Source of the DNA: Mycobacterium sp. Marseille-P9652
GTDB lineage: Bacteria > Actinomycetota > Actinomycetes > Mycobacteriales > Mycobacteriaceae
Reading direction: 5' to 3'
Assembly (NCBI RefSeq): GCF_902652685.1
Contig: NZ_CACRUY010000016.1
Location: 1 to 64,000 of the forward strand
DNA length: 64,000 bases
Below are positions 27,695 through 39,250 of the stretch, piece by piece. How positions within the stretch are numbered: position 1 is the stretch's first letter; every line of letters starts with the position of its first letter. A model generated the notes under the pieces. The model made no database searches and had not been told where the DNA came from. It worked only from the letters and a program-made list of their open reading frames with translations. The translations under genes were made by a program, and so were the position numbers.

Positions 27695-27750
27695 CTACCT
27701 TTAAAGCGAACGAGCGGGCAAATCGCAGGCATTATCACACAAGTGTCGAA
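27695..27750 (-). promoter_or_regulatory. repeated promoter module, copy D (upstream of relic leader and membrane protein)
   Basis: Minus-strand TTCGACACTTGTGTGATAAT ends at 27731: ACA-CT-TGT, GT, GATAAT. It is 36 nt from GTG 27694 and passes AAGGTAGGT. This is the same geometry as the acyltransferase promoters, though the gene it now serves is unrelated. The remaining bases up to the next gene end at 28003 (about 250) hold only the AGTTAACAACTC stretch shared with copy C. Confidence 0.62.
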
Positions 27751-28002
27751 TAACTTGGACTGGTTACACGAGTTGTTAACTGTGGGCGAGAGGCGGTCGG
27801 CGAACGCCTCGATTAACGGGACTCGCAAAACATCCTCATTATCGTGCGGTGGGAGAACTCAAATGCGACACCGCGGCATCGACAAGGGAAATACAATCTC
27901 GCCCACGTGCAAGAGGAGTGCAGGCTTGGCGGCTGAGTCGGTGTAGCCGCGGAGCGGGCGGCTAGGTCGGAAGGTCACCAGCTAGGCCGACGCGATCGCC
28001 GA

Positions 28003-29328
28003 TCAGGGGCAGATCCCCACCCACATCGGGTCATTAACCAGCTGCGGGCAGCGTGTCAACAGGGCCCGCACCGATTGTTCGGTGTTGACCGCAGCAGGGA
28101 TTGGGGCCAGAGCAAAAAAGACGATCGTCACCGCGAACCAGACCCGGGTGCGTCTGGTGGCCGAGCGTGTCGATTCGGGTTGACGGCTCGCATAGAGCAG
28201 ATAAATCACGCCCAGATCGAAAGAGATTGCAATCCACCATCGGGTCCAATCGGCCGAGGTTGCGAACACCGGAATCAACAACAGCGTCCCCAGAGTTACC
28301 CACGGAAGCCATCCCCGCAGGGCTTCGCGAAAGCGTCCGACGGGCACGCCGGAAATACGCTTGATGGCAAGCATCGACAGCGTGAGGATAAGGACCCCCG
28401 CCATTGTCGACATGATCAAAGGATTCCAACCGATCTGGTTGGGACCGATGAGGGGAGTCTTTCTGGTTGTGACGGTGATGAAGCGACAAGTCCAGTCGTG
28501 ATAGTCGACGTAAGCGTGTTCGCCGCTTGGAGCGTGGCCAGGCGCCCAGCGAACGGCGCTGTGCGGCAACCGAGCACAATGCGGCGACACGTCTTGCCGT
28601 CGCAGCAACGCTATCGCCAACGCGACGGCTAAGCCTGGACCCACCGCGAGAAGCGCGCTGAGGCGCTGCATTCTGACGGAACTATGCGCCAGAACCACAA
28701 TCGCCAAAACGGCGCCGAGCGCCTGCAGAAACGGAACCGCCTCGTGGATCAGCGTCAGCCCCGCAATCGCTGCACCATAAATACCACTGGCAACCGGTAG
28801 CGATCGGTCGCTTTTCCCAGAGGCGAGCACAACCGCGAACAGCGCCAGCGCTGCCTCGCCTACGAGGTCGGGAGTGGGCAACACAACAGCGTGCATCAAG
28901 CCGAACGGCAACACTGGAGTGAGGAAGGCCAGCATCAGCCGCCGCTCTGAGCGGCCGAATCTGACTGCAACAGTCCACGCGACCGCCGCGATGCCGACTC
29001 CGAAAAGCGCTGGCACCAGCCAGCGCAAAGCCAACAGGCCGGTGAAGTAGTGGTCAGCGGGAAAGAGGTCCAAAATCTCGCCGCCGAGGCCCCGCCTGGC
29101 AAAACCGAGGCTGTAATCGACGGCGTAGTAAGGGAAGAACTGGAGATTCGGTTCGTAAACACTCGCGAAAAGGACCCAAGACGCGATATACAAGAGAACA
29201 AGCAGTCCGACGATCGCGTAAGCGAATTTGCGCCGGCTGGGCGGCCCGTTCCATCGCAAGGCCGCTGGCGGTTGGTCGGATTGCTGTTGCGTCGTAGGCG
29301 AACCTAGCCGCCATGCTTCAGGGCTCAT
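28003..29328 (-). CDS. polytopic membrane protein of unknown function, paralogue 2
   Basis: This 441-residue protein is homologous to the 26220 product throughout its membrane part. It shares YEPNLQFFPYYAVDY, GFARRGLGGEILDLFP, HDWTCRFITVTTRKTP, WWIAISFDLGVIYLLYASR and the same four Cys. I chose ATG 29328 (MSPEAWRLGSP) because AAGGGCGA lies just upstream; an in-frame ATG at 29391 would overlap the PKS gene. It starts 44 nt after the FAAL-PKS stop on the same strand, so the two are probably co-transcribed. That argues for a role in export or membrane assembly of the PKS product, or a GT-C-like transfer step. No family assignment. Confidence 0.75.
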   Translation of the reverse strand: MSPEAWRLGSPTTQQQSDQPPAALRWNGPPSRRKFAYAIVGLLVLLYIASWVLFASVYEPNLQFFPYYAVDYSLGFARRGLGGEILDLFPADHYFTGLLALRWLVPALFGVGIAAVAWTVAVRFGRSERRLMLAFLTPVLPFGLMHAVVLPTPDLVGEAALALFAVVLASGKSDRSLPVASGIYGAAIAGLTLIHEAVPFLQALGAVLAIVVLAHSSVRMQRLSALLAVGPGLAVALAIALLRRQDVSPHCARLPHSAVRWAPGHAPSGEHAYVDYHDWTCRFITVTTRKTPLIGPNQIGWNPLIMSTMAGVLILTLSMLAIKRISGVPVGRFREALRGWLPWVTLGTLLLIPVFATSADWTRWWIAISFDLGVIYLLYASRQPESTRSATRRTRVWFAVTIVFFALAPIPAAVNTEQSVRALLTRCPQLVNDPMWVGICP

Positions 29329-29371
29329 ATTGTCGCCCTTGGCGCGGGCAACAAGTCGCTCAAAATCAGGT

Positions 29372-32300
29372 TCAACAATCGATTTCTGCAATCAAATCGA
29401 ATTCCGCGAAAGTGCGAGACACCATGTCTCGCAGCTCGTTTGGAGTATTCGGCCGACCGAGAACATAAGCCGAAATACGGAAAAAGATCTTCCCGCGGCT
29501 TCGCCCCGAACCTACGAACAGTTGCCCGCCTATGTGCTCGAGGGTGCTTTTCTTGATATCGGGTTCAACCGATCTCATAAACGCGTACTCGGCGTCGGTG
29601 CCGTCCGGCCGGTTCACTGCCGGGGGCAGGTCGCCGACGTTGGAGACGGTAACCGGATGGTTGGCGCCACCCGCCGCCAGCCCTGCCAGCCTCCGGTTCA
29701 ACCGCTTCGGAACCAACGGTGCCAGTGGGAATGTCGACAAATATTCGTCGTCCGGGTTCTTCATCGCCGCAAGGATGTCCCGCGTGATTTTGGCGTGCAT
29801 ATCCCCGAGGTCTGTCGCCGCATGCGTTGGGTCGACTGCGACGTCGACCACTGTGAGCGCGTTGGCGCGTGTATCGCCTTCGGTCCGAAGCGTCACGGGA
29901 AATCGTAGGGTGACCGTTCCGTCGCCATGAGCGCGCCCCGCTCGCACCGCGAGCCTGCACGCTACCGCCGCCACCAGCGAGTTACTGCTCGCAGCAAGGC
30001 TTTTCGCGCGGGCATCCCAATCCGCCAGGTCGACGTACGCGGTGAGGGCAGGCACCTCCACTGTTTGATCGCTGTCGGCCGTCCTCGAGGTAGGCGCTGG
30101 TGCCGCCTTGATCGAGGAGGTGAATTGCTTCCGATCGGGCCAAATTTTTCGAGCCGCGGACACCGCCGCCCGACCCATGTCCGGCAGGTCTTTTGCGGTT
30201 TGCCGAAGGTCCTCCCGCATCGCATGCCGGCGGGTGCGCGATCCCGCGGGCGGGTAGCCGAAGTCGTGGATTCTGCCCTCAGCGGCATCCGCGATCGCCT
30301 GGCCGAGGCCAATCCCGTCGACGAGCGTATGCGAAACCACCAAGCTGACCGCAGCGCCGCCGCCATCGAACGAAAGCACTCCAAGATGCCAGCCAGGTCC
30401 CCACTCGGGATCAATGGGAAGGCGCGCCCGCTCGTCGAGCCAAGCGTTCAGTTCGGCGCGCGGCCGTGGCGTTGCGTCGATGTCGATGTTGTTCGGCGCC
30501 GGGGCCAAAACCCAGCGATCACGCGCGAACGGTAACGGAGACCGTTCGATCCTGCGTCCCAACAACCCGCATCCCAGATTGCGGTGGAAGCGCCGTAACG
30601 CCTCGACATCGACGGCATGGTCATAGAGCCAAGTGAACTGAGTCAGCGTGCCGTGAACCGCTCGCATCGCGAGAAACACCGCTTGATCGACATACGTCAG
30701 CCGGTTGTCGACCGGCTCAGCTGCACGCGTGCTGACGTCAGCCTCTGGCGCCGGGGGAGGAGCGGCGGTGTCCGTGAGCAGCTCGGTCAGGTGCGCGGCG
30801 AGCGCGGCCGGCGTGGGCTGGTCGAGGACCAGGGTTGCCGGTAGGGCAAGACCGGTGTGTTGGTTGAGGGTGTTGCGTAGCTCCAAGGCGGTCAGCGAAT
30901 CGATGCCCAGGTCTTTGAACGGTCGGTCGGGATCGAGGGCTGCCGGGTCGGGATGGGCCAGCACGGCCGCGGTCGTGGCGGTGACCATCGCCGTGAGAGC
31001 GTGGAGTCGTTGTTCCGGGGTTTGGGTGGCGAGCTGAGCCTGCAGACTGCGGGCGCTGACCGCGCTCGCGCGTGGGCGGCTGCTGGCAAGTGTCGACAGG
31101 ATCGCGGGAAGGGCGTTCTGGCGTGCTTGGCGCGTCAATGCGGCGGTGTTGAAGGGACTGGCCAGCACGTTGGGCCGCTGACTGGCGAGGGCCGCGTCGA
31201 AGAGCGCGAGGCCGTGCTCGTTGGTGATTGGGGTCAGGCCCGTTCGGGCCAGGCGGGTCAGGTCGGCGGTGCTGAGGTGGGCGGTCATGCCGCTGGGGGT
31301 TTGCCAGTAACCCCAGGCCAGGCTGGTGGCCGGGAGTAAAGCGTGATGGCGGTGCTGGGCCAGCGCGTCGAGGAACGCGTTGGCGGCCGCGTAGTTGGCC
31401 TGCCCGGGGCTGCCCAAAATGCCCGCGGCAGAGGAGAACAAGACGAAGGCGGCCAATTCGCGGTCAGCGGTGAGGCGGTGCAGATTCCAGGCGGCATCGG
31501 CCTTGGCGGCCAGGACCGCGTCGAGTTGATCGGGGGTCATGTCGGCCACCGCAGCGTCCTCCAGGAGCCCGGCGGCGTGCAGAACTGCGGTCAACGGATG
31601 CTGAGCCGGAACGCTCTCTAGCGTTGCGGCCAGCTCGGCGGGGTCGGCGGTGTCGCAGGCGGCGACGGTGACGTGTGCGCCAAGCTGGGTCAGGCGCTGT
31701 TGAAGATCCGCTGCACCGGAGGCGGCCGGGCCGCGGCGCGACACCAGCAGGAGATGCCTGATGCCGTAATGGGTGACGAGGTGTTCGGCGAAGAGCGCGC
31801 CGAGCATCCCGGTGCCCCCGGTGATCAGCACCGTGCCCTCGGGATCCAGCGACGGGGGCGGGATCAGGACGATTTTTCCGGTATGGATTCCCTGACTCAT
31901 GTCGCGGAACGCCTGGGGGGCGTTCAGCAGTCCGTAGCTGGTGGTGGGCAGGGGTTTGAGGGCGCCGGACGTGAATAACGCTTCGAGGGCCGCCCAAGCC
32001 GGTTGCAGCGCTTCCGCGGGTGCGCTGGCCAGGTCGTAGGCCTGGTAATGCACCCCGGGATGGGCGGCAGCGACCTCGCCGGCCACGCGGATGTCGGTCT
32101 TGCCGATCTCGATGAAGCTGCCCCCGCGCGGTAGCAGTTGCAGCGACGCATCGACGAACTCTCTGGCAAGGCTATTGAGCACGACGTCCATGCCCCGGCC
32201 GCCGGTGGCGGCGCGGAAGGTGTCGAGGAAGTCCAGCGTGCGCGACGAGGCGATGTGGTCGGGGTCGACCCCCAGCCCGGTGAGCACGTGCTGCTTGCTC

Positions 32301-35300
32301 GGGTGGGCGGTGGCGAAGACCTCGGCACCGAGGTGACGCGCGATCTGGATGGCGGCCTGCCCGACACCGCCGGCCCCGGCATGAATGAGCACCCGCTGGC
32401 CCGCCGACAGTCCGGCGATTTCGACTAGGGCGACGTAGGCGGTCAAGAATGCCACCGGGGCCGATGCGGCCTGGGTGAACGACCAGCCCGCCGGCACCGG
32501 TACCACCATGCGCTCGTCGGCGATTGCGTTGGGCGCGAACGCGTTGTGGGTAAACGAGCCCATCACCGGGTCCCCGGGACGCAGCGAACTTCCGGGCGCG
32601 GCCTCCAGGACGATCCCGGCGGCTTCGCTGCCCATATTTTCATCGGCGATGGCACCCAGCGCCACGACCACATCGTGAAAATTGAGCCCCGCAGCCCGTA
32701 TCCGCACCCGGATCTGACCGGGGGCCAGTGTCTCGTGGGTCGTGGGGACCAGGCTCAGGTTGCTCAAGTCACCCCTACCGGTACTGGCCAACTGCCAGTC
32801 GGGCGCATCGGGTGGGGCCAGGATCAAGGGGCGGGCCAAGCGGGGAACGTGGGCAACGCCGTCGCGCAGCGCCAGTTGCGGCTCGCCATACGGTCGCGCC
32901 GCGGCGATGGCGAGCAAATTGTCGTCGGTGGCGGCGGCATTGTCGGTGTCGAGCAGGATGATCCGGTCGGGGTGCTCGTTCTGGGCGGTGTGGATCAGGG
33001 CCCATGCCGCGGCATGGTCCAGATCCGGAACGCTGTCAAAAGCGTTGACGCTGATCGCATTCCGGGTGACGACCAGCAGGCGAGCGTGGGCAGTGTCGGG
33101 CCGGGCCAGCCAGCTCTGCAGCTGGGCCAGCACGTCGTGGGCCAGGATGTGCAGCTGCCGCGGCGGGTCAGCGCTGTCCTCTGATTCGGGCAGGAACCAG
33201 ATCACCAATTCTGGGCAGGGGGCCACGCCGGCCAGATCGGTGTGTACCAGGCCTCCTCGGAGGCTGGCGGGTAGCCGTTCGGGTGAGCCGGTGACAACCG
33301 CCCACTCTGAGGCGGTGGCTGCCGCGGAGCTGTCATCGAGCAGGGGCGGCCAGCTCAGTTGGAACACGCTGTCACGGAGTCCGGCCACCGCGGATGGCTG
33401 CCCATCAACGTCGGCCAGTTCCCGCAGGGTGATCGTTCGGATGGTGATCACCGGGGCGCCAGTGGGGTCGGCCGCGTTCAGCGTGAACGTGTCCTCTCCC
33501 GTGCGGGTCAATTCGACCTGCAGCTGGGTGGCCGTGGTGGCATACAGGCTGATCCCGCCGAACACGTAGGGAAGCCTCAACGACGACCCAGCCTCACCGG
33601 TGCGGTCCGGCATTGATGCCATCGCATGCAGGGCGGCGTCGAGCAGGGCGGGGTGAATACCGTAGCCCGCGACATCGGTGCCGGCGGGCAACGCCACCTC
33701 TGCACGGACCTTGTCGGGTTGGGCGGGGTCGGAGCCGATACCCCGCAGCGATCGGAACGGACCGCTGTAGCCGTAACCCCGCTGGGCCAGCCTCTCGTAG
33801 AAGTCGTCCTGATCGACGGCGTCGACACCGGTCGCCTCCATGACCACGGGGGCGGCGGACTGGCCGGAGCTCAGCTCGCCGCTGGCGTGCAGTATCCATA
33901 CGCCGGACTGGCCGCCGGTACGCGAATGGACGCTGAACGCACGCCGCCCGGTATCCCCGGCGGATAGCACGGCGATCTGCAGATCGGTGGGCGCACCCTC
34001 CGCCAACCTCAGGGGGGCGTGCAAAACGAGTTCGTCGATCACCGGACAGCCGGCGTACTCGGCGGCCTGCAGCACGACATCGATAAACCCGGTGGCGGGA
34101 AAGAGGACGGTGTCGTGCACTTGATGGCCGCGTAGCCAGGCCTGGGTGGCCGTCGACAACCGACCGGTCAACACGACCTGGTCCTGGTCGGCAAGGTCGA
34201 TCACCGCACCGAGCAGCGGATGCTCGGTAGGGTCCTGGCCGAGCCCGGACGCGTCGCCGGCCGGGGCCGGGTTCAGCCAGAAGCGGCGATGTTCGAACGG
34301 GTAGGTGGGCAGCTCAACGGTGCGGGCGTGCGGATACAGGGCCGACCACGAGGGGCTGTGGCCGTGGTTGTGCAGGTGGGCCAAGGTGGTGGCGAGGTTG
34401 TCTTGGTCGGGATGGTCGCGGTGCAAAGTGGTGATGACCGTTGACTGGGTCCGTCCCGCGAGCTGGGCCAGGGTGTCGGTGATCGCCGGGGCCAGGACCG
34501 GGTGCGGGGACAGCTCCACGAAGGTGTGCTCCCCGGCGGCCAGTCGCTCGACCACCCGGGCGTGAAATCCGACCGGCTCGCGCAGGTTGCGGAACCAGTA
34601 CTCGGCGTCCATGGTGGTGGTGTCCACGGGTTCCGACAGCGCCTGTCCCACTGTGGAATAGAGCGGAATACTCGAGGGCATCGGAGTCAGGTCGGCCAGC
34701 TCGTCCAGCAGCTGATTTCGGAGGGGCTCCACTTGAGACGAGTGGGATGCGTAATCGACGGCGATCGAGCGGACGTGGATGCCGTCACGCTCACAGGTTG
34801 CGGAGAACCCTTCCAGCGCGTCGGGGTTGCCGCTGACGATGGTGTGTGAGGGACCGTTGATCGCGGCGATGCTCAACGCCTCACCCCAAGGCCTCAGCAG
34901 TGGTTCCAGTCGGTCGGCGCTCAGCAGCACCGATGCCATGGCACCGGTACCCCCCAATGCGCTGAGCGCCTGACTGCGCCGCGCCACAACTTTGGCGGCG
35001 TCCGGCAGTGAAAGCACTCCGGCGATATAGGCCGCGGCGATCTCTCCCTGAGAGTGGCCGATCACTGCATCGGGGACGATCCCGCAGCGCTTCAACACTT
35101 CGGCTAGCGAGACCATCATCGCGAACAGCACCGGCTGCACGACATCGACGCGGTCCAATGTTGGGGCCCCCGGCTCCTGACATAGAACCGCGCGTACCGA
35201 CCACCCGGTCAAAGGGCGCAATGCGTTGTCACAGTCGTCGACGGCGTCGGCGAAGACGCGGTGATGTTCGTAGAGCTCGCGGCCCATGCCGGGGTACTGG

Positions 35301-38300
35301 CCGCCCTGGCCGGGCAAGACGAACACGACCTTGCCGCGCGCGTGGGCCAAAAAGGTGTGACTGGTCAGCTGCGGATGAGTTTGGCCGGCGCGCAGCGCAT
35401 CCAGGGCGTCCAACAGCTCTTTGCGTGGGTCGGCGGCGGCCGCCGGCGCGGTGATCACCGCTCGATAGGGGTGATGGGTGCGAGTGGTGGCCAGGCTGTA
35501 GGCCACATCGTCCAAGCCCAGGTCGGGCAGGCCGCTGAGGTGGCGGTGCAGCCGGTCGGCCTGCGCGCACAACGCGGCGGGGGAGCGCGCCGAAATCGGC
35601 CACAAGAGCCCGGCCTCGACGCGGGTTTCCCCGGCCGCGTGTTCGGCCTGCGGGGCGGGGGCTTGTTGCAGGATCAGGTGGGCGTTGGTGCCGCTGATCC
35701 CGAACGAGGACACCCCCGCCGTGCGGGGATGATCGGTGGCCGGCCATGCCACCGGCTCGGTGAGTAGGCGAACGGTGCCGGACGACCAGTCGATGTGCGG
35801 GTTTGGGCGCTCGACGTTGAGGGTCGGGGGCAAGGTGTCGTGGTTCAGGGCCTCGACTATCTTGATCATCCCGGCCACGCCGGCGGCGGCCTGGGTGTGG
35901 CCGATATTGGATTTGATCGACCCCAACCACAACGGGTGCCCGGCACTGTGGGCGGCGCCGTAGGTGGCGATCAGGGCACGCGCCTCGATCGGGTCACCCA
36001 ACGTGGTGCCGGTGCCGTGAGCCTCGACCACATCCACCTCGTCGAGGCCGATTCCGGCGTTGGCCACGGCCTGGGCGATGACGCGTTGCTGGGCCAGCCC
36101 GTTGGGCGCGGTCAAGCCATTGGAGGCGCCGTCCTGGTTGATCGCCGAACCGGCGATCACTGCGAACACCTGGTGGTGGTTTTGTTGGGCATCGCTGAGT
36201 CGTTCCAGGACCAGTACGGCGGCCCCCTCACCCCAGCCGGTGCCATCGGCGTTGGCGGAGAACGCTTTACACCTACCGTCGGCGGCCAGCCCGCGTTGGC
36301 GGGCGAACTCGGTGAAAATCGTCGGGGTGGTCATCACCGTCACGCCACCGGCCAGCGCCAGGCTGGACTCTCCCTTGAGTAACGACTCACACGCCCAATG
36401 CGCGGCCACCAGCGATGACGAGCAGGCCGTGTCCACGGTGACAGCGGGACCCTGCAGCCCGAACGCGTACGCGACACGGCCGGAGATCACGCTGGTGGAT
36501 GAACCGGTCAGGCCATAGCCCTCCGCACCGTCGGAACCACCGGCGCCGTAGGTTTGCGACCACGCTCCGACGAACACCCCGGTGTCCGAGCCCGCCAACG
36601 TGGTGGGATCGATGCGGGCGCTTTCCAACGCTTCCCAGCACACCTCGAGCAGCATTCGCTGTTGAGGGTCCATGGTTTGGGCCTCGCGCGCCGAGATCCC
36701 GAAGAAGTCGGCGTCAAAGCCGGCGACGTCGGCCATGAAACCGCCGGCCCGCGCGTAGGTCTTGCCGACCGCGTCGGGGTCGGGGTCGAACAGGTCCGCC
36801 AGGTTCCAGCCGCGGTCGGAGGGAAAGTCGCCCATTGCGTCGGTGCCGCCAGCCACCAGATCCCACAGTGCCGCCGGCGAATTCACCCCGCCGGGGAAGC
36901 GGCACGCCATCCCCACCACGGCGATCGGCTCGTCCACGCGCGCTTGAGCACCCGCCGGCGCAGCGGCCGAGGCGGGGCCGGTGAGCAACTGACTCAGCCG
37001 GGTGGCCAACTCGTCGGGGGTGGGGTAGTCGAAGGCCAGGGTGGGCGGTAACTCCAGTTCGGTAACGGCTTTCAGCCGGTCAATCAACTCGGTCACCTTC
37101 ACCGAGTCGAAACCCAGGTCCTTGAATGTGAGCTCGGGATCGAGGTCCTGAGGGCTGGCTTGGCCCAGCACCTTTGCCGCCTGCGCGCACACCTCTTTCA
37201 CAAGCATGTCGTGTTGCTGCTGACGCAGGGTGCGAAGTCGTTGGGCCAATCCCGAGTCGGCGAGCGCGGCGGCGCCTGCGTCATCAGCGTCTTGCTGCTC
37301 CGGCGCGGGAGTCGTCCCGTCGATGCGGGTGAACTGATCGTGCATGTACAGCTGTAGGCAGTCCCTTCGCCTGACCTTGCCGCTAGTGGTCAGGGGGATC
37401 GAACCCTGTTGCACCAGAACGAGATCCGCCACGCTCAGACCGTGCGCCCGCGAAATCGCGGCGGTGATTTCACGCCTGAGGGTAATGATCCTGCGAGCGG
37501 CCGCCTCGTCGGGCTCGTCCCGCTTCTTGACTTCGACGATTGTGACCAGCTGCTCGGCGCCGTCATCGCCCGCAACCGCAATGGCCACGCAGCGGTTATG
37601 CGTGATCTCCTGGATCGTTTCCTCGATGTCGTCGGCGGGGTAGTTGCGCCCGTAGACGATCAGAAGATCTTTGATCCGGCCGACGATGAACAGCTCCCCC
37701 TGAGAAACGAAGCCCAAGTCTCCGGTTCTCAGCCAAGGGCTCTCGGGTGTGCCGGCCGACGCACCGACCAGCGTTGCGCCGAAGGTGCGTTGGGTTTCCT
37801 CGGGCTTCTGCCAATAGCCGGCTGCGACGTTGTCGCCATGCACCCAGATCTCACCGACCGTTCCGTCCGGCAGCTCGGAACCGGTGTCGCGGTTGACGAT
37901 GCGCACCATCGGTGACGGCGGCACGCGGTAACTGACTAGCGGCGTGCCGTCGCCGTTCGCGGACCGCTCCGCAAGGCCGGCGGTCAACTTCTCGGCTTCG
38001 AACCAAACGCTGGCCGGTTCTCGACCCCACCGGCCGGTGGCCACGTACACCACGGCCTCCGCCAGCCCATACGAGGGCCGGATCACTTCGGGGCGGAGAT
38101 TGAACTGAGCGAAGCGCTCCGAGAACCGCCGCAGCGTCGCGGGCTGCACGCGTTCACTCCCGTTGATGATGGCGTGCACACCGCCAAGGTCCAGCCCTGC
38201 CATGTCGTCGTCCGACGTTTTCCGCACCGCCAATTCGAAGGCAACGTTCGGCGCTGCCGTGAACACGCGACTTCTGCTTGCCAGCAATTGCATCCAGCGC

Positions 38301-39055
38301 GCCGGCCGCTGCAGGAAGGACACGGGGCTCATCATCACGCAGTGATTTCCGCCCAGAACCGGCATGACGGTTCCCAATACCAAGCCCATGTCATGAAACA
38401 GGGGTATCCACTGCACCAAGGTGGTGTCCGGCGGGGTAATCCCTCCGTGCTCTGCGAAGAGATCGGCCGTCAACTGTTCGTAATTCACCCGAATGTTTCT
38501 GTGCGAGATCATCACTCCCGCGGGTATCCGTGTCGACCCGGACGTGTATTGCAAATGCGCAATGCTGGGCGGGTCATCGATCTCGACAGCGGACACCATC
38601 TCGGAGTCCAGGTCCAGCAGATCAAGCTCGATGACTGACGGTGCAGCCTCGCCCGGCTTCGAAAAGATGTGGTCGGCGAGGCTGCCTGCGACGGAGGACG
38701 TGGTCAGGATGGCGGCAGGCGACGCGTCACGCAGGACAGCGCCGACTCGCTCATCGGCGGCGCCGCCCAGCGGTTCCGACAGCGGAACCGCGATCATCCC
38801 GGCCTCCAACGTGCCCAGAAACGCGGCGACGTAGTGGAGTCCTTGGGGCGCCGATATCACGACGCGGTCACCGGTTGATCCGCAAGACCTCAGCTCGCGT
38901 GCGACGTTGAGCGTTCGCCGATACAACTGCGACCACGTCAGGGTTTCCGCGGCGCCGGCCCAGTCCTGCTCGTAATTGAGAAAGGTATACGCGGTCTCGC
39001 TGGGTCGTAGCTTCGCGTGCTTCCGCAGCGCCGCCGGGATGGAAGGCTCGGTCAC
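29372..39055 (-). CDS. fused FAAL-ACP-KS-AT-DH-ER-KR-ACP-acyltransferase (PapA-like) megasynthase
   Basis: This 3227-residue protein has the following approximate domains. FAAL/FadD AMP-ligase 1-580 ([13 protein letters not shown] at 169-181). ACP1 610-690 (GFDSVKV, Ser near 650). KS 705-1130 (DTACSSS near 873). AT 1250-1560 (GHSQGE near 1334; YASH near 1435, the methylmalonyl-CoA pattern). DH 1610-1880 ([10 protein letters not shown] near 1645). ER 2110-2390 ([17 protein letters not shown] near 2228). KR 2405-2620 ([15 protein letters not shown]). ACP2 2680-2760 (GIDSLTAL). A condensation-superfamily acyltransferase 2820-3227 (HTLVDG near 2908). No thioesterase is seen. It should activate a fatty acid, extend it by fully reduced methylmalonyl unit(s) and transfer the branched acyl directly to an acceptor. 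In LOS and similar loci these parts are separate FadD, Pks and PapA proteins. Start GTG 39055 overlaps a leader ORF stop (GTGA). Confidence 0.92.
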   Translation of the reverse strand: MTEPSIPAALRKHAKLRPSETAYTFLNYEQDWAGAAETLTWSQLYRRTLNVARELRSCGSTGDRVVISAPQGLHYVAAFLGTLEAGMIAVPLSEPLGGAADERVGAVLRDASPAAILTTSSVAGSLADHIFSKPGEAAPSVIELDLLDLDSEMVSAVEIDDPPSIAHLQYTSGSTRIPAGVMISHRNIRVNYEQLTADLFAEHGGITPPDTTLVQWIPLFHDMGLVLGTVMPVLGGNHCVMMSPVSFLQRPARWMQLLASRSRVFTAAPNVAFELAVRKTSDDDMAGLDLGGVHAIINGSERVQPATLRRFSERFAQFNLRPEVIRPSYGLAEAVVYVATGRWGREPASVWFEAEKLTAGLAERSANGDGTPLVSYRVPPSPMVRIVNRDTGSELPDGTVGEIWVHGDNVAAGYWQKPEETQRTFGATLVGASAGTPESPWLRTGDLGFVSQGELFIVGRIKDLLIVYGRNYPADDIEETIQEITHNRCVAIAVAGDDGAEQLVTIVEVKKRDEPDEAAARRIITLRREITAAISRAHGLSVADLVLVQQGSIPLTTSGKVRRRDCLQLYMHDQFTRIDGTTPAPEQQDADDAGAAALADSGLAQRLRTLRQQQHDMLVKEVCAQAAKVLGQASPQDLDPELTFKDLGFDSVKVTELIDRLKAVTELELPPTLAFDYPTPDELATRLSQLLTGPASAAAPAGAQARVDEPIAVVGMACRFPGGVNSPAALWDLVAGGTDAMGDFPSDRGWNLADLFDPDPDAVGKTYARAGGFMADVAGFDADFFGISAREAQTMDPQQRMLLEVCWEALESARIDPTTLAGSDTGVFVGAWSQTYGAGGSDGAEGYGLTGSSTSVISGRVAYAFGLQGPAVTVDTACSSSLVAAHWACESLLKGESSLALAGGVTVMTTPTIFTEFARQRGLAADGRCKAFSANADGTGWGEGAAVLVLERLSDAQQNHHQVFAVIAGSAINQDGASNGLTAPNGLAQQRVIAQAVANAGIGLDEVDVVEAHGTGTTLGDPIEARALIATYGAAHSAGHPLWLGSIKSNIGHTQAAAGVAGMIKIVEALNHDTLPPTLNVERPNPHIDWSSGTVRLLTEPVAWPATDHPRTAGVSSFGISGTNAHLILQQAPAPQAEHAAGETRVEAGLLWPISARSPAALCAQADRLHRHLSGLPDLGLDDVAYSLATTRTHHPYRAVITAPAAAADPRKELLDALDALRAGQTHPQLTSHTFLAHARGKVVFVLPGQGGQYPGMGRELYEHHRVFADAVDDCDNALRPLTGWSVRAVLCQEPGAPTLDRVDVVQPVLFAMMVSLAEVLKRCGIVPDAVIGHSQGEIAAAYIAGVLSLPDAAKVVARRSQALSALGGTGAMASVLLSADRLEPLLRPWGEALSIAAINGPSHTIVSGNPDALEGFSATCERDGIHVRSIAVDYASHSSQVEPLRNQLLDELADLTPMPSSIPLYSTVGQALSEPVDTTTMDAEYWFRNLREPVGFHARVVERLAAGEHTFVELSPHPVLAPAITDTLAQLAGRTQSTVITTLHRDHPDQDNLATTLAHLHNHGHSPSWSALYPHARTVELPTYPFEHRRFWLNPAPAGDASGLGQDPTEHPLLGAVIDLADQDQVVLTGRLSTATQAWLRGHQVHDTVLFPATGFIDVVLQAAEYAGCPVIDELVLHAPLRLAEGAPTDLQIAVLSAGDTGRRAFSVHSRTGGQSGVWILHASGELSSGQSAAPVVMEATGVDAVDQDDFYERLAQRGYGYSGPFRSLRGIGSDPAQPDKVRAEVALPAGTDVAGYGIHPALLDAALHAMASMPDRTGEAGSSLRLPYVFGGISLYATTATQLQVELTRTGEDTFTLNAADPTGAPVITIRTITLRELADVDGQPSAVAGLRDSVFQLSWPPLLDDSSAAATASEWAVVTGSPERLPASLRGGLVHTDLAGVAPCPELVIWFLPESEDSADPPRQLHILAHDVLAQLQSWLARPDTAHARLLVVTRNAISVNAFDSVPDLDHAAAWALIHTAQNEHPDRIILLDTDNAAATDDNLLAIAAARPYGEPQLALRDGVAHVPRLARPLILAPPDAPDWQLASTGRGDLSNLSLVPTTHETLAPGQIRVRIRAAGLNFHDVVVALGAIADENMGSEAAGIVLEAAPGSSLRPGDPVMGSFTHNAFAPNAIADERMVVPVPAGWSFTQAASAPVAFLTAYVALVEIAGLSAGQRVLIHAGAGGVGQAAIQIARHLGAEVFATAHPSKQHVLTGLGVDPDHIASSRTLDFLDTFRAATGGRGMDVVLNSLAREFVDASLQLLPRGGSFIEIGKTDIRVAGEVAAAHPGVHYQAYDLASAPAEALQPAWAALEALFTSGALKPLPTTSYGLLNAPQAFRDMSQGIHTGKIVLIPPPSLDPEGTVLITGGTGMLGALFAEHLVTHYGIRHLLLVSRRGPAASGAADLQQRLTQLGAHVTVAACDTADPAELAATLESVPAQHPLTAVLHAAGLLEDAAVADMTPDQLDAVLAAKADAAWNLHRLTADRELAAFVLFSSAAGILGSPGQANYAAANAFLDALAQHRHHALLPATSLAWGYWQTPSGMTAHLSTADLTRLARTGLTPITNEHGLALFDAALASQRPNVLASPFNTAALTRQARQNALPAILSTLASSRPRASAVSARSLQAQLATQTPEQRLHALTAMVTATTAAVLAHPDPAALDPDRPFKDLGIDSLTALELRNTLNQHTGLALPATLVLDQPTPAALAAHLTELLTDTAAPPPAPEADVSTRAAEPVDNRLTYVDQAVFLAMRAVHGTLTQFTWLYDHAVDVEALRRFHRNLGCGLLGRRIERSPLPFARDRWVLAPAPNNIDIDATPRPRAELNAWLDERARLPIDPEWGPGWHLGVLSFDGGGAAVSLVVSHTLVDGIGLGQAIADAAEGRIHDFGYPPAGSRTRRHAMREDLRQTAKDLPDMGRAAVSAARKIWPDRKQFTSSIKAAPAPTSRTADSDQTVEVPALTAYVDLADWDARAKSLAASSNSLVAAVACRLAVRAGRAHGDGTVTLRFPVTLRTEGDTRANALTVVDVAVDPTHAATDLGDMHAKITRDILAAMKNPDDEYLSTFPLAPLVPKRLNRRLAGLAAGGANHPVTVSNVGDLPPAVNRPDGTDAEYAFMRSVEPDIKKSTLEHIGGQLFVGSGRSRGKIFFRISAYVLGRPNTPNELRDMVSRTFAEFDLIAEIDC

Positions 39056-39192
39056 AGCGGCAGGCCAGCGTGAAACAGGTGGGCCTTGGCGCCACAGGGC
39101 CCTTCGTTATCCATGCGACGTTTTGACCGCACCGCGCGCTCACCCGGCAGCCCTTCGACAGGGCAAAAGCCGTCGGTGTGCCGCACGATCAC
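39052..39192 (-). pseudogene. 46-codon leader ORF: relic of an acyltransferase 5' end, coupled to the FAAL-PKS gene
   Basis: GTG 39192 lies 38 nt behind promoter copy E. The frame runs 46 codons to a TGA (39054-39052) that overlaps the GTG start of the FAAL-PKS. Near its end it reads HLFHAGLP at codons 38-45, matching VLFHAELP at residues 41-48 of the acyltransferases, including the catalytic-type His. The DNA CTGTTTCACGCTG is identical to the 15312 gene there. The intervening sequence is scrambled. I read it as a decayed acyltransferase gene start retained as a translated leader. Confidence 0.6.
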
Positions 39193-39250
39193 CAACCTTG
39201 GAAGAAGAGGACGGTTCTTCGAGTCGGGGAATTATTACACAGCTGTCCAA
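39193..39250 (-). promoter_or_regulatory. repeated promoter module, copy E (upstream of the FAAL-PKS)
   Basis: Minus-strand TTGGACAGCTGTGTAATAAT ends at 39231: ACA-GC-TGT, GT, AATAAT. CCCCGACTC follows, and AAGGTTGGTG carries the ribosome binding site and GTG 39192; the gap is 38 nt. The remaining bases to 39448 form a divergent region toward the TylF-like methyltransferase, in which I see no gene. Confidence 0.62.
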
